This document shows, in pieces, positions 13,901 to 23,178 of a stretch of DNA of 64,000 bases (positions within the stretch are counted from its first letter, which is position 1; the number at the start of each line of letters is the position of its first letter). A program made the position numbers and the translations under genes. The notes under the pieces are model-generated. The model made no database searches, was not told the DNA's origin, and worked only from the letters and a program-made list of their open reading frames with translations. The stretch is from Nepenthes gracilis (lineage: Eukaryota > Streptophyta > Magnoliopsida > Caryophyllales > Nepenthaceae), in contig BSYO01000031.1 in NCBI GenBank assembly GCA_033239525.1, forward strand, positions 2,418,001-2,482,000. The letters are read 5' to 3'.

Positions 13901-16900
13901 TGAATTCAGGTATTACATGTTTGATATATATTAAGATATCCGTATATATTATTTTTTTTAATTTTCTACAATGATTCTAAAAATGCCAAATCAAAAGACT
14001 TTGTAATAAAAGACTCAAAACGTTTCTTCTTTTTAGAAAAAGTACAAAATTTTTACTCTGGGTAAGTACAAATGCAAAATTTTTCACCCTGTGGGAAAGT
14101 ACAAATGTCAAGACAAGTAATAAAATAGAGTCCGGTCCGAAGCACATGTATGGACTATCACATGTAAGGTCAAAATATACAAATTTATGATTTTTTCTTT
14201 ACAAACATTTCCATATATAAATATATTATCTCAAAATATTTATACATTTTCATATATAAATATATTATCTCAAAATATTTATTTATTTGATAAAAATAAG
14301 AAATCATCCAAATCATTTCATAAAACCATACTTCAAAACCTTTAGTGAAAATTGTATAAATGCGACAATATTCAAAGTAAAGAGGTAAAAGGAAGCATGC
14401 ATGTACAATAAAACACAAAATGTAAACAAAAATCGAAAGAATTTAAAATGAATCAAAGATCAGGTTTAGAAATATTTTCCTTAACCTTCTAATCTAGCAT
14501 CTATAGCTCCTAAAAGCTCTAGAATCTCCTTCTCATTCTCTCTCCTCTTCTTCTTCCTCTCCTCTTCTCCATCACTCTTTAATTCCTTTTTCTCCCTCTA
14601 ATTGACCAAAAACTATGTGCAGGTTTTTTATAAACACAATCTGCTCATGAGCAACCAGCAAACGTGCATCAGGTGATCCACCAAAACCTCATCCATGCAC
14701 GAGCTCTACATCAGGCGTGGCTCAAGCGCCAACCAATCTCCCCAAACCGTGCATGAATGTTGCATAAGTGCACATCAGGCGCTACCCAATTTGTCTAATA
14801 CAAGAATGAGCGCGGCTTAGGCACCACATCTAGACCCATAAATTCGATTTTTCAGCAAACTTTCATTATACAATTATTTTTAAATAGACCCAAAGTTATA
14901 TTAATGATATTACGATTCATATACAAAATATGGGATGTTCAGCTTGGCATCTTAACATGTCTAAAGGAGGCTCATTTCAAGAGGCATGCTCCTGGTTTTT
15001 AAGGCTCGTGCCTTTTTTGAGGCTCGAAGTATATACCTTGAACGTCCTAACTTTTTTTTGCAAAAAAAAAAAAAAAATTAATTGTTTGGTTTTAATTGGC
15101 CTAACGTGGCATTTGTAAAATTGAAATCTATGCAAGTAATGTGCATTTGATTGGAAGAATAAATAACGATTTTGATGAGGATAATGAGTTTACATTTGAA
15201 TATGATTCTTGACCAAAAGATTTTGTAGCTAAAATTATAGAAATAAATGACATCTTAATAAATTGAAAAATATTATGAACTTTAAATGAAGTGTGCCTCA
15301 AGGACTACTCCATTAGAGTTTGTGAATCACGAAGATTCTAATTTAGAGAAATATATAAAGATAAAGTCATCATCTCAAATATATGAGCTAAGAAAGGAGA
15401 AACAAATGAAGTTTTGTATGATGATGATAAATACTACTCTTTGCTATAATTATCTTGAAAACAATATTTTTTATCAATGAATTTTATTATTCTTGTATGT
15501 TTATGGTGAGATGTGCTTCTTAGTTACTATATGCTATGTTATAATTAACCTATAAGTTTTTTTGTTATTGGCGTAAATATTTTTTTGTATTTCTTATTAT
15601 ATTATTAGCTTTAATAATTAAAATTCTTTAGAAGAACACCATGTATTCATATTCCATAAATGGGGATCTTGCTTCCATTCAGCTTGTGCTTGTGCCTTGT
15701 GCCTATGCCCTCAGGACTCCGTAATCAACTACCTATGACTAATCCACCCCCCTCCCCCCCAATTTGCCTCTTGGCATCACAATCTACTTCTGTGCACTGC
15801 TCTTGCTGACAACTTATTTCTGACACGTGTTAATGATCACTGCATACTTATGAATTTAGCTCAAATCTCCATTTTTTTCTTAAATGCCAAATTTCCCTTA
15901 GCTAATTATCCTTTGAAGCAGGCAAAACAATTAAATTTGTGGTTGGGTCCATTTCATTTACCCTACACAATCTTGTATTAATCCACCTTATCTTCATGTT
16001 TGCTGAGGAACTCATCATTTCTCCTAGCAGGAAAAACTTGCCTTTGATTATTAAATCTGCGTACATACCCTTTCACTAAGAATTATACTATGACCCAAGG
16101 AATATTGCCCCCTTAATACTAATATTTTCAAATATTATGATAATATCGCGATATGTTCTTGTATTAATGGTATGTTGGCCAAATCAGCCCTGTCAACTCA
16201 CAATATTTTTCAAAAATTTTTTCTTTTAATAAATATGATTCCAATTCGTATTGTCCTATACGTTTGATACTAATATAGCTTTGATTGATATCGATGTTGA
16301 TACTGATATTTTCGTCCATGATCAGCACCGAACAACAACAACTAGTTAGTTATAGTTAAGTAGCTCTCACAACTCTTGGGAGGATTAGTTGTCATGGTAA
16401 GGTTCATCACAAATTACACCTTCTTTGAACTTATATTTAGCTGAAGTAGACACTTCATTTCTATGAACTTACATTCTGCCGACGTATGAGCTTCCCATAT
16501 ACTTGCATCACCTAATATTACTAATATAAATATCGGCCAACATATATCAGTTTCGAGCCCCTCAATACCTATATTTTCCGATACGCTAATGTTATTACAA
16601 TATGTTGTTGTATTGATAATATATTATGACATATATGTTGATATGACCCTGTTAATTTTCGATTTTTAGAATTTTTTTCTTATAATATACCCGATACCGA
16701 TACATGATATTTGATATGTCCGATACCGATATGGTTGCAATCGATATTGATATCGACATTTTCATCCATACCTAATATTCCCTTTGAAATACATTTTGTT
16801 CATTTCATCTAATGATATGTCTTCTTTTTTTCGATAATTTCCAAACCCTCTTCACAAAGTAGCTAAATTCCAGTGCCCTTTCCCGTTCACTCTCTTAGGT

Positions 16901-19900
16901 TTACGACACAGGAATCCAAACAGCATGTTTCTTCAATTGTTAAATTCTGTCCCCAACTATACATTCAGTGTCTGCAAAGAGCATCAATTTACAGCCTTTA
17001 CGCCTTTAAAAATTAGGAATGCCTGGGCCCATTACTCTGCTCCAATTGCAACTTCCCCCCATATATGAATTAACAACCTTGCATTGATATAAAAATTGTC
17101 TGATATGTATCTGTTAGAGTCATGTTTCTAATTGGCATATTCCGTGACCTTATGTATTAGTGTATCGGTCCTTTCCGTCCTCAATGGGCAAATTTTTAAA
17201 TGCGAATTTTGAGCCCTCAATAAATACCTTGCTTATTTTTTTGGAACCCTAAGACTCTTGACAGACTATTTTCGTGCCTCATTTTGAGAAGAAAGTTATT
17301 CATGCTTCATTGATATTACTTTTCTTGAGAAAACTAAAAGCTACAACCTTGAGCCTCATGTTCTAAATAGTTTTCTCTACATTTTTTTCTTAACTTTTTA
17401 AACACCTCCATCCTTGTATCTTCGTTGGAGACGTCGGTGAGTTGAAGAAGGTGACTCGATCGTGTTCGGCAATTCAAGTGGCTAGAGAGGGAAGATTGAC
17501 GTAAAGACCGAAATGGGTCCGGTTCCGTTGCCGCGGGCAAATCCAAGGAGTTCCTTGGTAGGGTTCACAAGACGGGAGTAAGTCGGCTAGGTTAGCGCGT
17601 CATTACCACCCGGTCTGTAAGTTGATTTTCATAGTGCATTGCTTCCCTGGCCGTTGAAGCCCTAAGGGTTTTTATCGATTACTGTGGGTATCGAGTTTTT
17701 CCTTCGTTACCAAAAATCGTGTCTTTATATTACTGCTTACGTTTTTGTTACTGTGCATGATTGTTAGTATTATTGGCATCTAATACTAAATATTATTTAC
17801 GTGTATTGGATATTTATTATATACTGCTTCCGCTATATTTATCGGGGTCGAAACTTGAGTGTATCTCGTTAGCACAAAGAGTGCTTTTTCAGTATCCAAT
17901 TGGGAAAATATCAATATTGTCCAAACAATATCACAATATGTATCCATATTGATGATATATCGTGATATATCAGCTAATATATCGATTAATATGTCTCTGT
18001 CAACTTATGATTTCATTTCAATATATCTAATACTAATATATATTATTTGATATGTTTAATACTGATATGACCGTGACTGATATTGATATTTCCATCCATA
18101 AGCTTGCCATCCATCATTTAACTAAGGCTATGAAGTATGAACATGTCAATCAATGGCTTAATTTGTTGCATAGTGAACCAAGAAACACTAACACTCCCTC
18201 CCAGCTAAAGTGTCAATGTCTATTAGTGTCCAACATGTATTGAATATTGATACTCTCGTGACATACCCCAGCACATGTTGGACATAATTTGACACAAGTC
18301 CAAATTTGTTTAATTTTTGTAAATTTTTGACATAGTCAAACACGTTGGTGCACGTTTTCGTTCAGGATTTGTGGTTAGATTTTGTATTATTTGGTAATTT
18401 CAAAGTGTGAGGTGGTAAACTTAAAATATAAACATTAAATGATATATAAAAAATTATTTTCCCTTGGTTACATTATATTGTTATTATTCTTTCATAATTA
18501 TAACTTATTGAGGCTATTATAGTATAACTCATTTATGTTTATATAATTGTGTGATTTCCTCTAAATTTTTTTGGGAGAAAGAAATAAAAAATAGGCATAT
18601 TTACTGCTAATTTAGTATAAAATAGTTTTTCCTTAAATGTCATGTCTGCATTTCTTAAAAAATAGCATGTCAGCATGTCACTTTCGTGTCTCGTGTCGGT
18701 GCCTATACTTAGTAACTCTGGAGCTGATTATGCCCAGCTTATTAATGGGGAGTTCTTCCCAGTCGCATAGGGTGTTTAGGGTATTGTGGTAGACTTAAGG
18801 GCAACTATCTAATAGATGTATTTTTATGGAGCCAAGGAAAAAAATAATATTAGCAGTGAAAATATTTCTACTTTCACTTCTATTCCCATTAACAGCGCTA
18901 GCAATTCTGATGTAAGGTTACGAGTTTCCTTATATAATATTGATAGTTTAAGTAATTACTCAGTAAAAATTTGAGATAAAATGGAGGAAAGTGGCTCCCA
19001 GTTGGGACAATGAAAAATTTAAACAAGGCAGGGGGTAAAATTAAGTGAATCAATTATTGACAAGTTCAATCATTAATAAAAATATCGGTATCAATATTTG
19101 TCATAGTTATATCAGTATCTATTATATTAGATAATATATATTAATATTAGATATATTAGAAAAAAAAAATTTAAAATATCATAAGCCGACATGGCCTTGT
19201 GGGCCGATATATTAATTTATTGGTTGATGTTTCAATTTTATCAGCTGATATGGAAATATATCATAATATTGTCGTGATATCGGAAAATATTGGTATTGGG
19301 GGCTCTAACAGGTACACACATCCAATATTTGCACAATGAGTTTTATACATTAACCTCTTCTTATAATTGGGAAGCCATGAATTTGACCACTCATAATAGT
19401 GCTTCCCACTGGGAAATTCTGTTCTTGGAGGAATTTTTAATTTTCTCCATGATTTTTTTTTTTTTTTGCTGGATATGGCATAATCGGCATATTTGGGTAA
19501 ATATTTATGCCTATCTTGTCTTACTGATAATTAAATTAAGGCCCCATTTGGTTGGGTATGGAATTCATGATTAGAATTAAAATTAAAATTCTAGACTTGA
19601 TTCCAATTTTGTTGTTTCGCTTATGGTAGAATTGGAATTCTAATTTTATGTTCCAATTCCTTAAAATTGAAAACTAATACAGGATAGTTCTTTGTAATTT
19701 TTAGGAGTAAAATAAAAATTATAATTTAAAGCTTTTTTTTTTTTTATGTATGGATTAAAAAGTTAACCATTTTTCAACATTTTTTTTTCTCATGGAATTA
19801 TAATCATTTATATAATCTAAACAATAGAATTTGAATTCTGTCCAACTCGTTAGAATTGGAATTAAATTTGCATTTTTAAATTTTAATTTTAATTTCACAA

Positions 19901-22900
19901 TCTATGTAGTCCCTAATAGCATTGTAGAATAGAATATGACGTTTTGTTAGTACTTCTATTTTGTCTCGCTTTTAGATAAAAAAATCGTAACGTTCATTCT
20001 AATTTGAAACAGGGTTGAAGCTGCTGGTTCTTTTGATTCAAAATCAAGGGGAGAGTAACATGAAAGTGAATCTCACAATTCCAAATTCAGCGGATAAACA
20101 AAAAGAGATAGAAATACTGAAGAAGCAGACTCAAAAGGTACGGATTGAATGATTTTTAGGCTGTCGTCATGTACGGGTGTTTGAATGTTGGACTAAAATA
20201 AGGTAGGAATAGAATAAATATTACCAAAAATAATATAAAATCAATTATTAAACGTTTGATTCACACTTGGTATAAATGTTGAGTAGTATTATGGTTGTCC
20301 CAGTGGGTAGACTCCATATTTATTTTACGATTAGGATTAAAAGTTAAAAAATAAATTACAAAGATTGTATCAAGTGATTAAAAGATTGACCATGACAACT
20401 CTTATAAATATTACCTCTATGAATAAGGTTTGAATTACCACGAAAGAATCACAAGGGATGGTAGCAAAGGACTGGTGGGGACTGGCCAACCAGCCAGCCC
20501 CAGTGGGGGCCGCGCTGGTGATGGGCTAGTGCCTGCAAATGGCCAAATGTGTGTCGGTTGGGTAGGGACGATGTGGGGGCTAGTAAGACTTATGATTAAT
20601 ATTCTCAGTTATTTGATGATAAATGAACTTGCTCTTACATGAAATTAGTTATTCACATTTTTTAATTGATAAATATTGTAATATAATATTTATTTCCGAT
20701 CATTATTTTGCAACTAAACAAGGTAATCAGAAAATGGGAATACGGTGAAACTATACATAACCAGGGATATTTATTGTTGTCTTATTCCTTCCCACCAAAC
20801 GTGGTATCTTCAAACATGGAGGTACCATTTACCAGACAGGTGGCGTAAAAAGGTAGGTTACAAGATATCCTGTGCCTACCTAAAGGACCGTACAAATGGT
20901 CAAAACTCAGAACTGTCTGGTAGATACAACGATGAGATCTTAGCAAAGAAATTAAAATAAAGTTGTTTGAAGAATTTTACTCAGCTTTCCATGGATGAAA
21001 ATTTCGATATTGATATTAGCTGAATTAGTTTTGGAAACGGAACAAAATAAATTAGAAGAGGGAGTAAATATCGATCGTATCCATGGATGAAAATATTAAT
21101 ATCGTTATCAGTTGCTGTCATATTAGTATCGTGCATTTTGAACAATACATATAGATATTAGTTGTATTGGAAGAAAAAAAGTTCGGACAAGTAAGCTGAC
21201 AAGGAAATATTTGCTTATATTAGTAGTTATATTGTCAGATGTTTGTAATATTGATCGATATATCGTAATATGTCACCGATATAACAACTTATCGTATATT
21301 GTCACGGTATTGAAAAATATCAGTATTAGAGGGCTGATACTGATGCATATCAGTTGATATTTTCAATTGTGGTTGTATTAGAGGTAAAAGCCAATATACA
21401 GCAACGATAACATATCTTGATTTTGTCACTATATCGGAAAATATTTGTATAGCCCCTTGTATGGACAATTGCTGCAACTAATCAAAGGGGCTTGCATCTA
21501 ATTTGTTAGTTGGTGATGCCCTAGCGTAAGCTACTAGTAACTGATTTGACTGCCCGTAGGCTTCTTTCTACACCTAAAATACCAAATGCCCTGCAGAAGG
21601 GCATTAGTGAACAAGGAGTAGTAGCCTAGTGCATGCATTTCCAGCATTGTAGATTCTAGGAAGGATTAAATAAATTCAACATTACACCTACGTTCCAGAG
21701 AAATTATTTTCATGGTTTTAGCCAGTAAGTTCTAGATCCCAATAGAGTAATCTTGCCATTTTTTTGACGACTAACCTTACATTATGGTATGTGGAAAAAG
21801 AGAAGTCCAGTACATAAAAGATCCTACTGTGCATGTGGTTTAGGAAAGCATTGAATCACTTTTAGATCTATTGTATGCGGTCTTTTGTCTCATAATGTAA
21901 AAGATTGTTTTCATAATTTAAACTCATGACAAATGGTAGAACATTCCCACATAAAAAGCTTTTAATCTGAGTAATAATGCTAAATCTCAGTTTTCCCAAA
22001 AAAAGGGAAAAAAAACCAAAAAAACTTAATCTCATCAGGTTATCATCCGAGGTTAAATGTTCTGCATGCAATTCTTTGAATTGGAAGAAATTGATGAAAC
22101 TTCATGATGAACCAATTTCTTGTGACGGGCAATGCTGAAAAAAGTGAGTTCATATAAAGGAATTGTGCTGTGGTATACCTCACTTAATGAAAAACTAGAT
22201 AACAAGGATTTAGATGCTTTAGTTATTTTTAAATTACCAAATCGCTCTGATTTTTTTAAAATTTATATCAAGAATTCTATTTTTGTAAAATTATAAAACA
22301 GCTCAACTTGTTCAAAATGTGTCGTAATGTGTCAGGGTTTAAAATAAAAATAATAAAGTATTCTAACACATGCCAAACCAACGTGTTGGACATTGACATG
22401 CTAGCCCCGGAGAAGTGACGGTGCCATTGATGCAAATATTGGCCGATATGAATTTGTATCAAAGCTACCAATATTTCCTGATATTACATAATATTGCGAT
22501 ATGTTTTCCTATAAGTAGTATATCGTGATATATCTACCGATACTATTTTGTTAACTTATAATTTTTAGAAATCTTTTTCCTTCTAATGTATCCGATATCA
22601 ATATGGCTGCGATCTATATCGATTTTTTCATCCATCAGGGCTTCTTAGCCTCAAACAATCCGATGCCTTATTTACGTAGGTAACTCATCTGTAGCTTATG
22701 ATGATGCTTGCTTTCTGTATGAGTTTTGCTGCAGATTAAGGTTACACTCGACAGTCTCGGGAGCACCAAGATTCTGTTAAATGCTGGGAATGATGATTGT
22801 GTGCTACATCTTGAGCGACCGATCTCCCTAGGAAATTTCATTAAGCGGCTTCCTTCGGATTTGAAGCTGTTGACACCGATCTATGGCGCTTATTTCCTGT

Positions 22901-23178
22901 TGGCCATGACACTAATAGCCGGAGGTGTGTGGGCTTGCTGCAAGTTCAGGAGGAGGAAACGGCATGGTGAAATCCCATATCAAGAGCTCGAGATGGGCAT
23001 GCCAGAATCGTCGATCAATGCCGAGACAGCAGAAGGCTGGGATCTCGGGTGGGATGATGACTGGGACGAGGACAAGGCAGTTAAATCACCAGGGCCAAGC
23101 CACCCAGGAAGCATCTCAGCAAACGGGCTCACTTCTAGGTCTGCTAATAGAGATGGATGGGAAAACTGGGATGGCTAG
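1944..23178 (+). CDS. Type I membrane protein of unknown function, 286 aa, 4 exons
   Basis: Exons read as 1944-2072, 2152-2314, 20013-20137 and 22735-23178. All borders are GT-AG and the frame is continuous (129+163+125+444 nt, 286 codons plus TAG). Visible in the protein: a hydrophobic signal peptide (residues 1 to about 22, starting [17 protein letters not shown]), a short lumenal or extracellular part with a cysteine cluster ([11 protein letters not shown], then TACIQ), a single membrane span at about 186-208 followed by the basic stop-transfer CKFRRRKRH, and a cytosolic tail with an acidic tryptophan stretch [13 protein letters not shown] (240-252) and the end GWENWDG. This layout resembles plant proteins annotated, as far as I recall, as DUF7356; that name is from memory. 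The function is not known. An ATG at 1582 is followed at once by a stop, so 1944 was chosen. Intron 2 is about 17.7 kb and full of transposons; introns 1 and 3 are 79 and 2597 bp. Splicing across intron 2 is inferred from phase and protein continuity only. Confidence 0.8.
2417..3370. repeat. Three tandem copies of a ~350 bp unit inside intron 2
   Basis: The landmark CCTATTTAAACAAGCT recurs at about 2530, 2876 and 3228, giving periods of 346 and 352 bp. Other shared blocks are GGGTTGCCAGTTCTAGAGCT and GCATTTAAAT followed by GCTTATC. The third copy is shortened at its 3' end. About 110 bp of the same unit also occurs in the intron of the receptor kinase at 34795-34915. Confidence 0.85.
3725..4225. 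repeat. Dispersed repeat (GACACG-ended family), copy 1
   Basis: AT-rich core with flanking GTGTCC/GGACAC strings. Related copies are at 18230-18720 (inverted), 41730-42150 and 47090-47455, with a fragment at 22290-22412. No open frame; it looks like a non-autonomous element, class undetermined. Confidence 0.5.
4226..4959. other. Intron 2 spacer
   Basis: No gene is seen. It holds a TG run near 4680-4690, an AC then AT run at about 4760-4785, and short ORFs without recognisable protein sequence. Confidence 0.6.
4960..6314 (-). mobile_element. Left half of an older LTR-like sequence split by 6315-13917
   Basis: The segment 6120-6310 aligns with 55910-56120, for example the shared run about a T-T-A-G-G turn followed by TGTAGG and CTCC-ATA-GACGA. 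The matching right half resumes at 13918, where the text continues as in 56090-56120 (reads toward GATGTCC/GATATCC-type strings). The left edge is not defined. It also contains the microsatellite listed below. Confidence 0.5.
5396..5762. repeat. ACATA/ACATAT microsatellite, about 367 bp
   Basis: Uninterrupted mix of CATA and CATATA units (TACATACATATACATACA style). Several long open frames on both strands, rich in Y-I-H-T or M-Y-V-C, are produced only by the repeat and are not genes. Confidence 0.97.
6315..8382 (-). repeat. LTR (downstream one of the element), 2068 bp
   Basis: It begins TGTTACGTCCC and ends GGTATTACA on the plus strand. It contains a segment of about 590 bp (roughly 7310-7903) that is missing from the partner LTR but present in the related LTR at 56658-59296, so the longer form is ancestral. 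Like its relatives it carries a pyrimidine-rich tract (about 8015-8045) next to GCCTCGAGC-type motifs. Confidence 0.88.
8383..8395 (-). other. Polypurine tract
   Basis: On the minus strand the bases just before the LTR read AGTTGGGGAGAGT, a typical plus-strand priming purine tract abutting the LTR start TGTAATACC. Confidence 0.7.
8428..8967 (-). pseudogene. Integrase C-terminal and chromodomain-like tail
   Basis: The open piece 8551-8967 has the motifs [16 protein letters not shown] and DPSHMIEF, which are standard for the integrase C-terminal region of Tekay/Del elements. After a stop, another frame over 8428-8550 reads KVLWRNH and ends EKYHYLFED, the chromodomain-like end of the polyprotein. 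A frameshift or stop separates the two parts. Confidence 0.85.
9057..9332 (-). pseudogene. Integrase catalytic core fragment
   Basis: Motifs SDCDPRF and GSQSERTIY match the second aspartate and the glutamate region of the DDE core, with AFHLQT between. The first aspartate region and the join to the zinc domain (9333-9482) are not open in this frame. Confidence 0.85.
9483..9683 (-). pseudogene. Integrase zinc-binding (HHCC) fragment
   Basis: Residues [11 protein letters not shown] supply the two histidines and [14 protein letters not shown] the two cysteines of the N-terminal integrase zinc finger. The frame is open for 66 codons and is cut from the core domain by stops. Confidence 0.85.
10220..10633 (-). 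pseudogene. RNase H region with RT connection
   Basis: The frame starts in the RT thumb region (FLSHVVS, then WERPQN) and runs into RNase H with [17 protein letters not shown] and AYESKQLK. The aspartate of YCDAS is intact. Stops separate it from the upstream RT palm. Confidence 0.87.
10700..11358 (-). pseudogene. Reverse transcriptase fragment
   Basis: The open part 10966-11358 has [16 protein letters not shown] and [21 protein letters not shown], split here as fingers and early palm motifs of Ty3/gypsy RT. Further on, at about 10736-10756, the catalytic box reads FIDN instead of the usual xxDD, so the second aspartate is lost. Several stops lie in between. Confidence 0.87.
11348..11760 (-). 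pseudogene. Retropepsin-like protease fragment
   Basis: [14 protein letters not shown] marks the C-terminal half of the protease. Upstream, 11716-11742 reads LFNPGATHS where active relatives have a DSGA-type site, so the catalytic aspartate is replaced by asparagine. A stop separates the halves. Confidence 0.82.
11830..12420 (-). pseudogene. gag remnant with broken zinc knuckle
   Basis: At 11882-11924 the minus strand encodes a CCHC-like knuckle (CFKCG, then EDYRVKDCP) in which an in-frame stop follows the glycine and the histidine has become tyrosine. The remainder up to the primer-binding site has no useful open frame, and capsid similarity is not evident by eye. Confidence 0.6.
12425..12435 (-). 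other. Primer-binding site, initiator tRNA-Met type
   Basis: The minus strand reads TGGTATCAGAG four bases after the LTR end, the usual start of the plant tRNA-iMet complement. Confidence 0.85.
12440..13917 (-). repeat. LTR (upstream one of the element), 1478 bp
   Basis: Same ends as 6315-8382 and the same order of blocks, for example CCTCAACGGATATAAATCCG and CATATCATATGATC. It joins GGCTATATCGACTGTGTGTC directly to CAAATATTAGTGGACACG, skipping about 590 bp kept by the other LTR. The two copies differ by many substitutions, so the insertion is old. Confidence 0.88.
13918..14906 (-). mobile_element. Right half of the older split LTR-like sequence
   Basis: Continues the sequence broken at 6314. 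It includes a pyrimidine-rich tract (about 14520-14600) followed by GTGCATCAGG and GGCGCTACCC strings, as in the other LTRs here. It ends near GATATTACG at about 14906. Confidence 0.5.
14907..16106. other. Intron 2 spacer with low-copy repeats
   Basis: The 14940-15030 stretch (GGCATGCTCC, TTAAGGCTCGTGCC, TTGAGGCTCG) and 15685-15720 look like the AGGCxxGCGCC-type dispersed repeat common in plant introns. No gene is seen. Confidence 0.4.
16107..16320 (-). repeat. GATATC-rich MITE-like repeat, copy a
   Basis: Runs from GCCCCCTTAATACTAATATT to TTTTCGTCCATG. It shares the middle block CTGTCAACT and the T-rich linker with copies b to j. Confidence 0.65.
16555..16770 (-). repeat. GATATC-rich MITE-like repeat, copy b
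   Basis: Runs from GAGCCCCTCAATACCTATAT to ATTTTCATCCATA, same orientation as copy a and about 450 bp from it. Confidence 0.65.
17112..17891 (+). mobile_element. Solo LTR, 780 bp, with 5-bp target duplication
   Basis: Starts TGTTAGAGTC, ends GTGCTTTTTCA, and is flanked on both sides by the perfect pentamer GTATC (17107-17111 and 17892-17896). There is no internal coding region, so it is the product of LTR-LTR recombination. The end of a close relative occupies 1-533. Confidence 0.9.
17892..18100 (-). repeat. GATATC-rich MITE-like repeat, copy c
   Basis: Starts right at the target duplication of the solo LTR and ends ATTTCCATCCATA. The solo LTR probably landed inside or at the edge of this copy. 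Confidence 0.6.
18230..18720. repeat. Dispersed repeat (GACACG-ended family), copy 2
   Basis: Inverted relative to 3725-4225. Edges carry GTGTCCAACATG and GTGTCTCGTGTCGGTGCC; the core is AT-rich with long T and A runs. Confidence 0.5.
19075..19306 (+). repeat. GATATC-rich MITE-like repeat, copy d
   Basis: Opposite orientation to copies a to c: opens AAAAATATCGGTATC, closes GGTATTGGGGGCTC. Confidence 0.65.
19538..19925. repeat. MITE-like element beginning GGCCCCATTTGG
   Basis: Begins GGCCCCATTTGGTTGGGTAT and shares with 23683-24100 a body of GGAATT/AATTCC-rich sequence and the string TAGTTCTTTGTAATTTTTA or TGTTACTCTATAATTTTTA. Terminal inverted repeats are weak by eye. Class not determined. 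Confidence 0.45.
20173..20805. other. Possible non-autonomous DNA element
   Basis: The left edge (GTGTTTGAATG, then TAGGAATAGAATAAATATT) is partly the inverse complement of the right edge (GATATTTATTG, then TATTCCTTCCCACCAAACG). Inside is a small GC-rich patch (20440-20600) with no recognisable protein. Weak evidence. Confidence 0.25.
20990..21336 (+). repeat. GATATC-rich MITE-like repeat, copy e (one fragment plus one full copy)
   Basis: CCATGGATGAAAAT occurs at about 20991 and again at about 21081, so a truncated copy precedes a fuller one that ends near GAGGGCTGATAC. A further partial piece follows at 21345-21470. Confidence 0.6.
21811..21940 (-). mobile_element. Diverged tRNA-derived SINE fragment
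   Basis: On the minus strand a decayed B-box region (CATGAGTTTAAATTATG) is followed by ACAATCTTTT, GACCGCATACAATAGA and CTAAAAGTGATTC. This is the order of an Au-like plant SINE body. Compare 44062-44220. Confidence 0.5.
22290..22640. repeat. Fragment of GACACG-ended repeat joined to GATATC-rich copy g
   Basis: 22290-22412 has the CGTGTTGGACATTGACATG edge and 22436-22638 is a GATATC-rich copy ending TTTTTTCATCCATC. The two families lie side by side, about 100 bp before exon 4. Confidence 0.55.

Larger units (their letters stand above)
6315..13917 (-). mobile_element. Decayed Ty3/gypsy retrotransposon, Tekay/Del-like chromovirus
   Basis: Read on the minus strand the order is LTR (12440-13917), primer-binding site (12425-12435), gag/NC, protease, RT, RNase H, integrase, chromodomain-like tail, purine tract (8383-8395) and LTR (6315-8382). 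Both LTRs are bounded by TG...CA with matching ends (TGTTACGTCCC or TGTCACGTCCC to GGTATTACA). The flanking pentamers TATTT and TGTTT differ by one base and could be a mutated target duplication. Domains carry many stops and frameshifts, so the element cannot be autonomous. It sits inside intron 2 of the gene at 1944-23178, on the opposite strand, and is inserted in an older LTR-like sequence. Confidence 0.9.
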
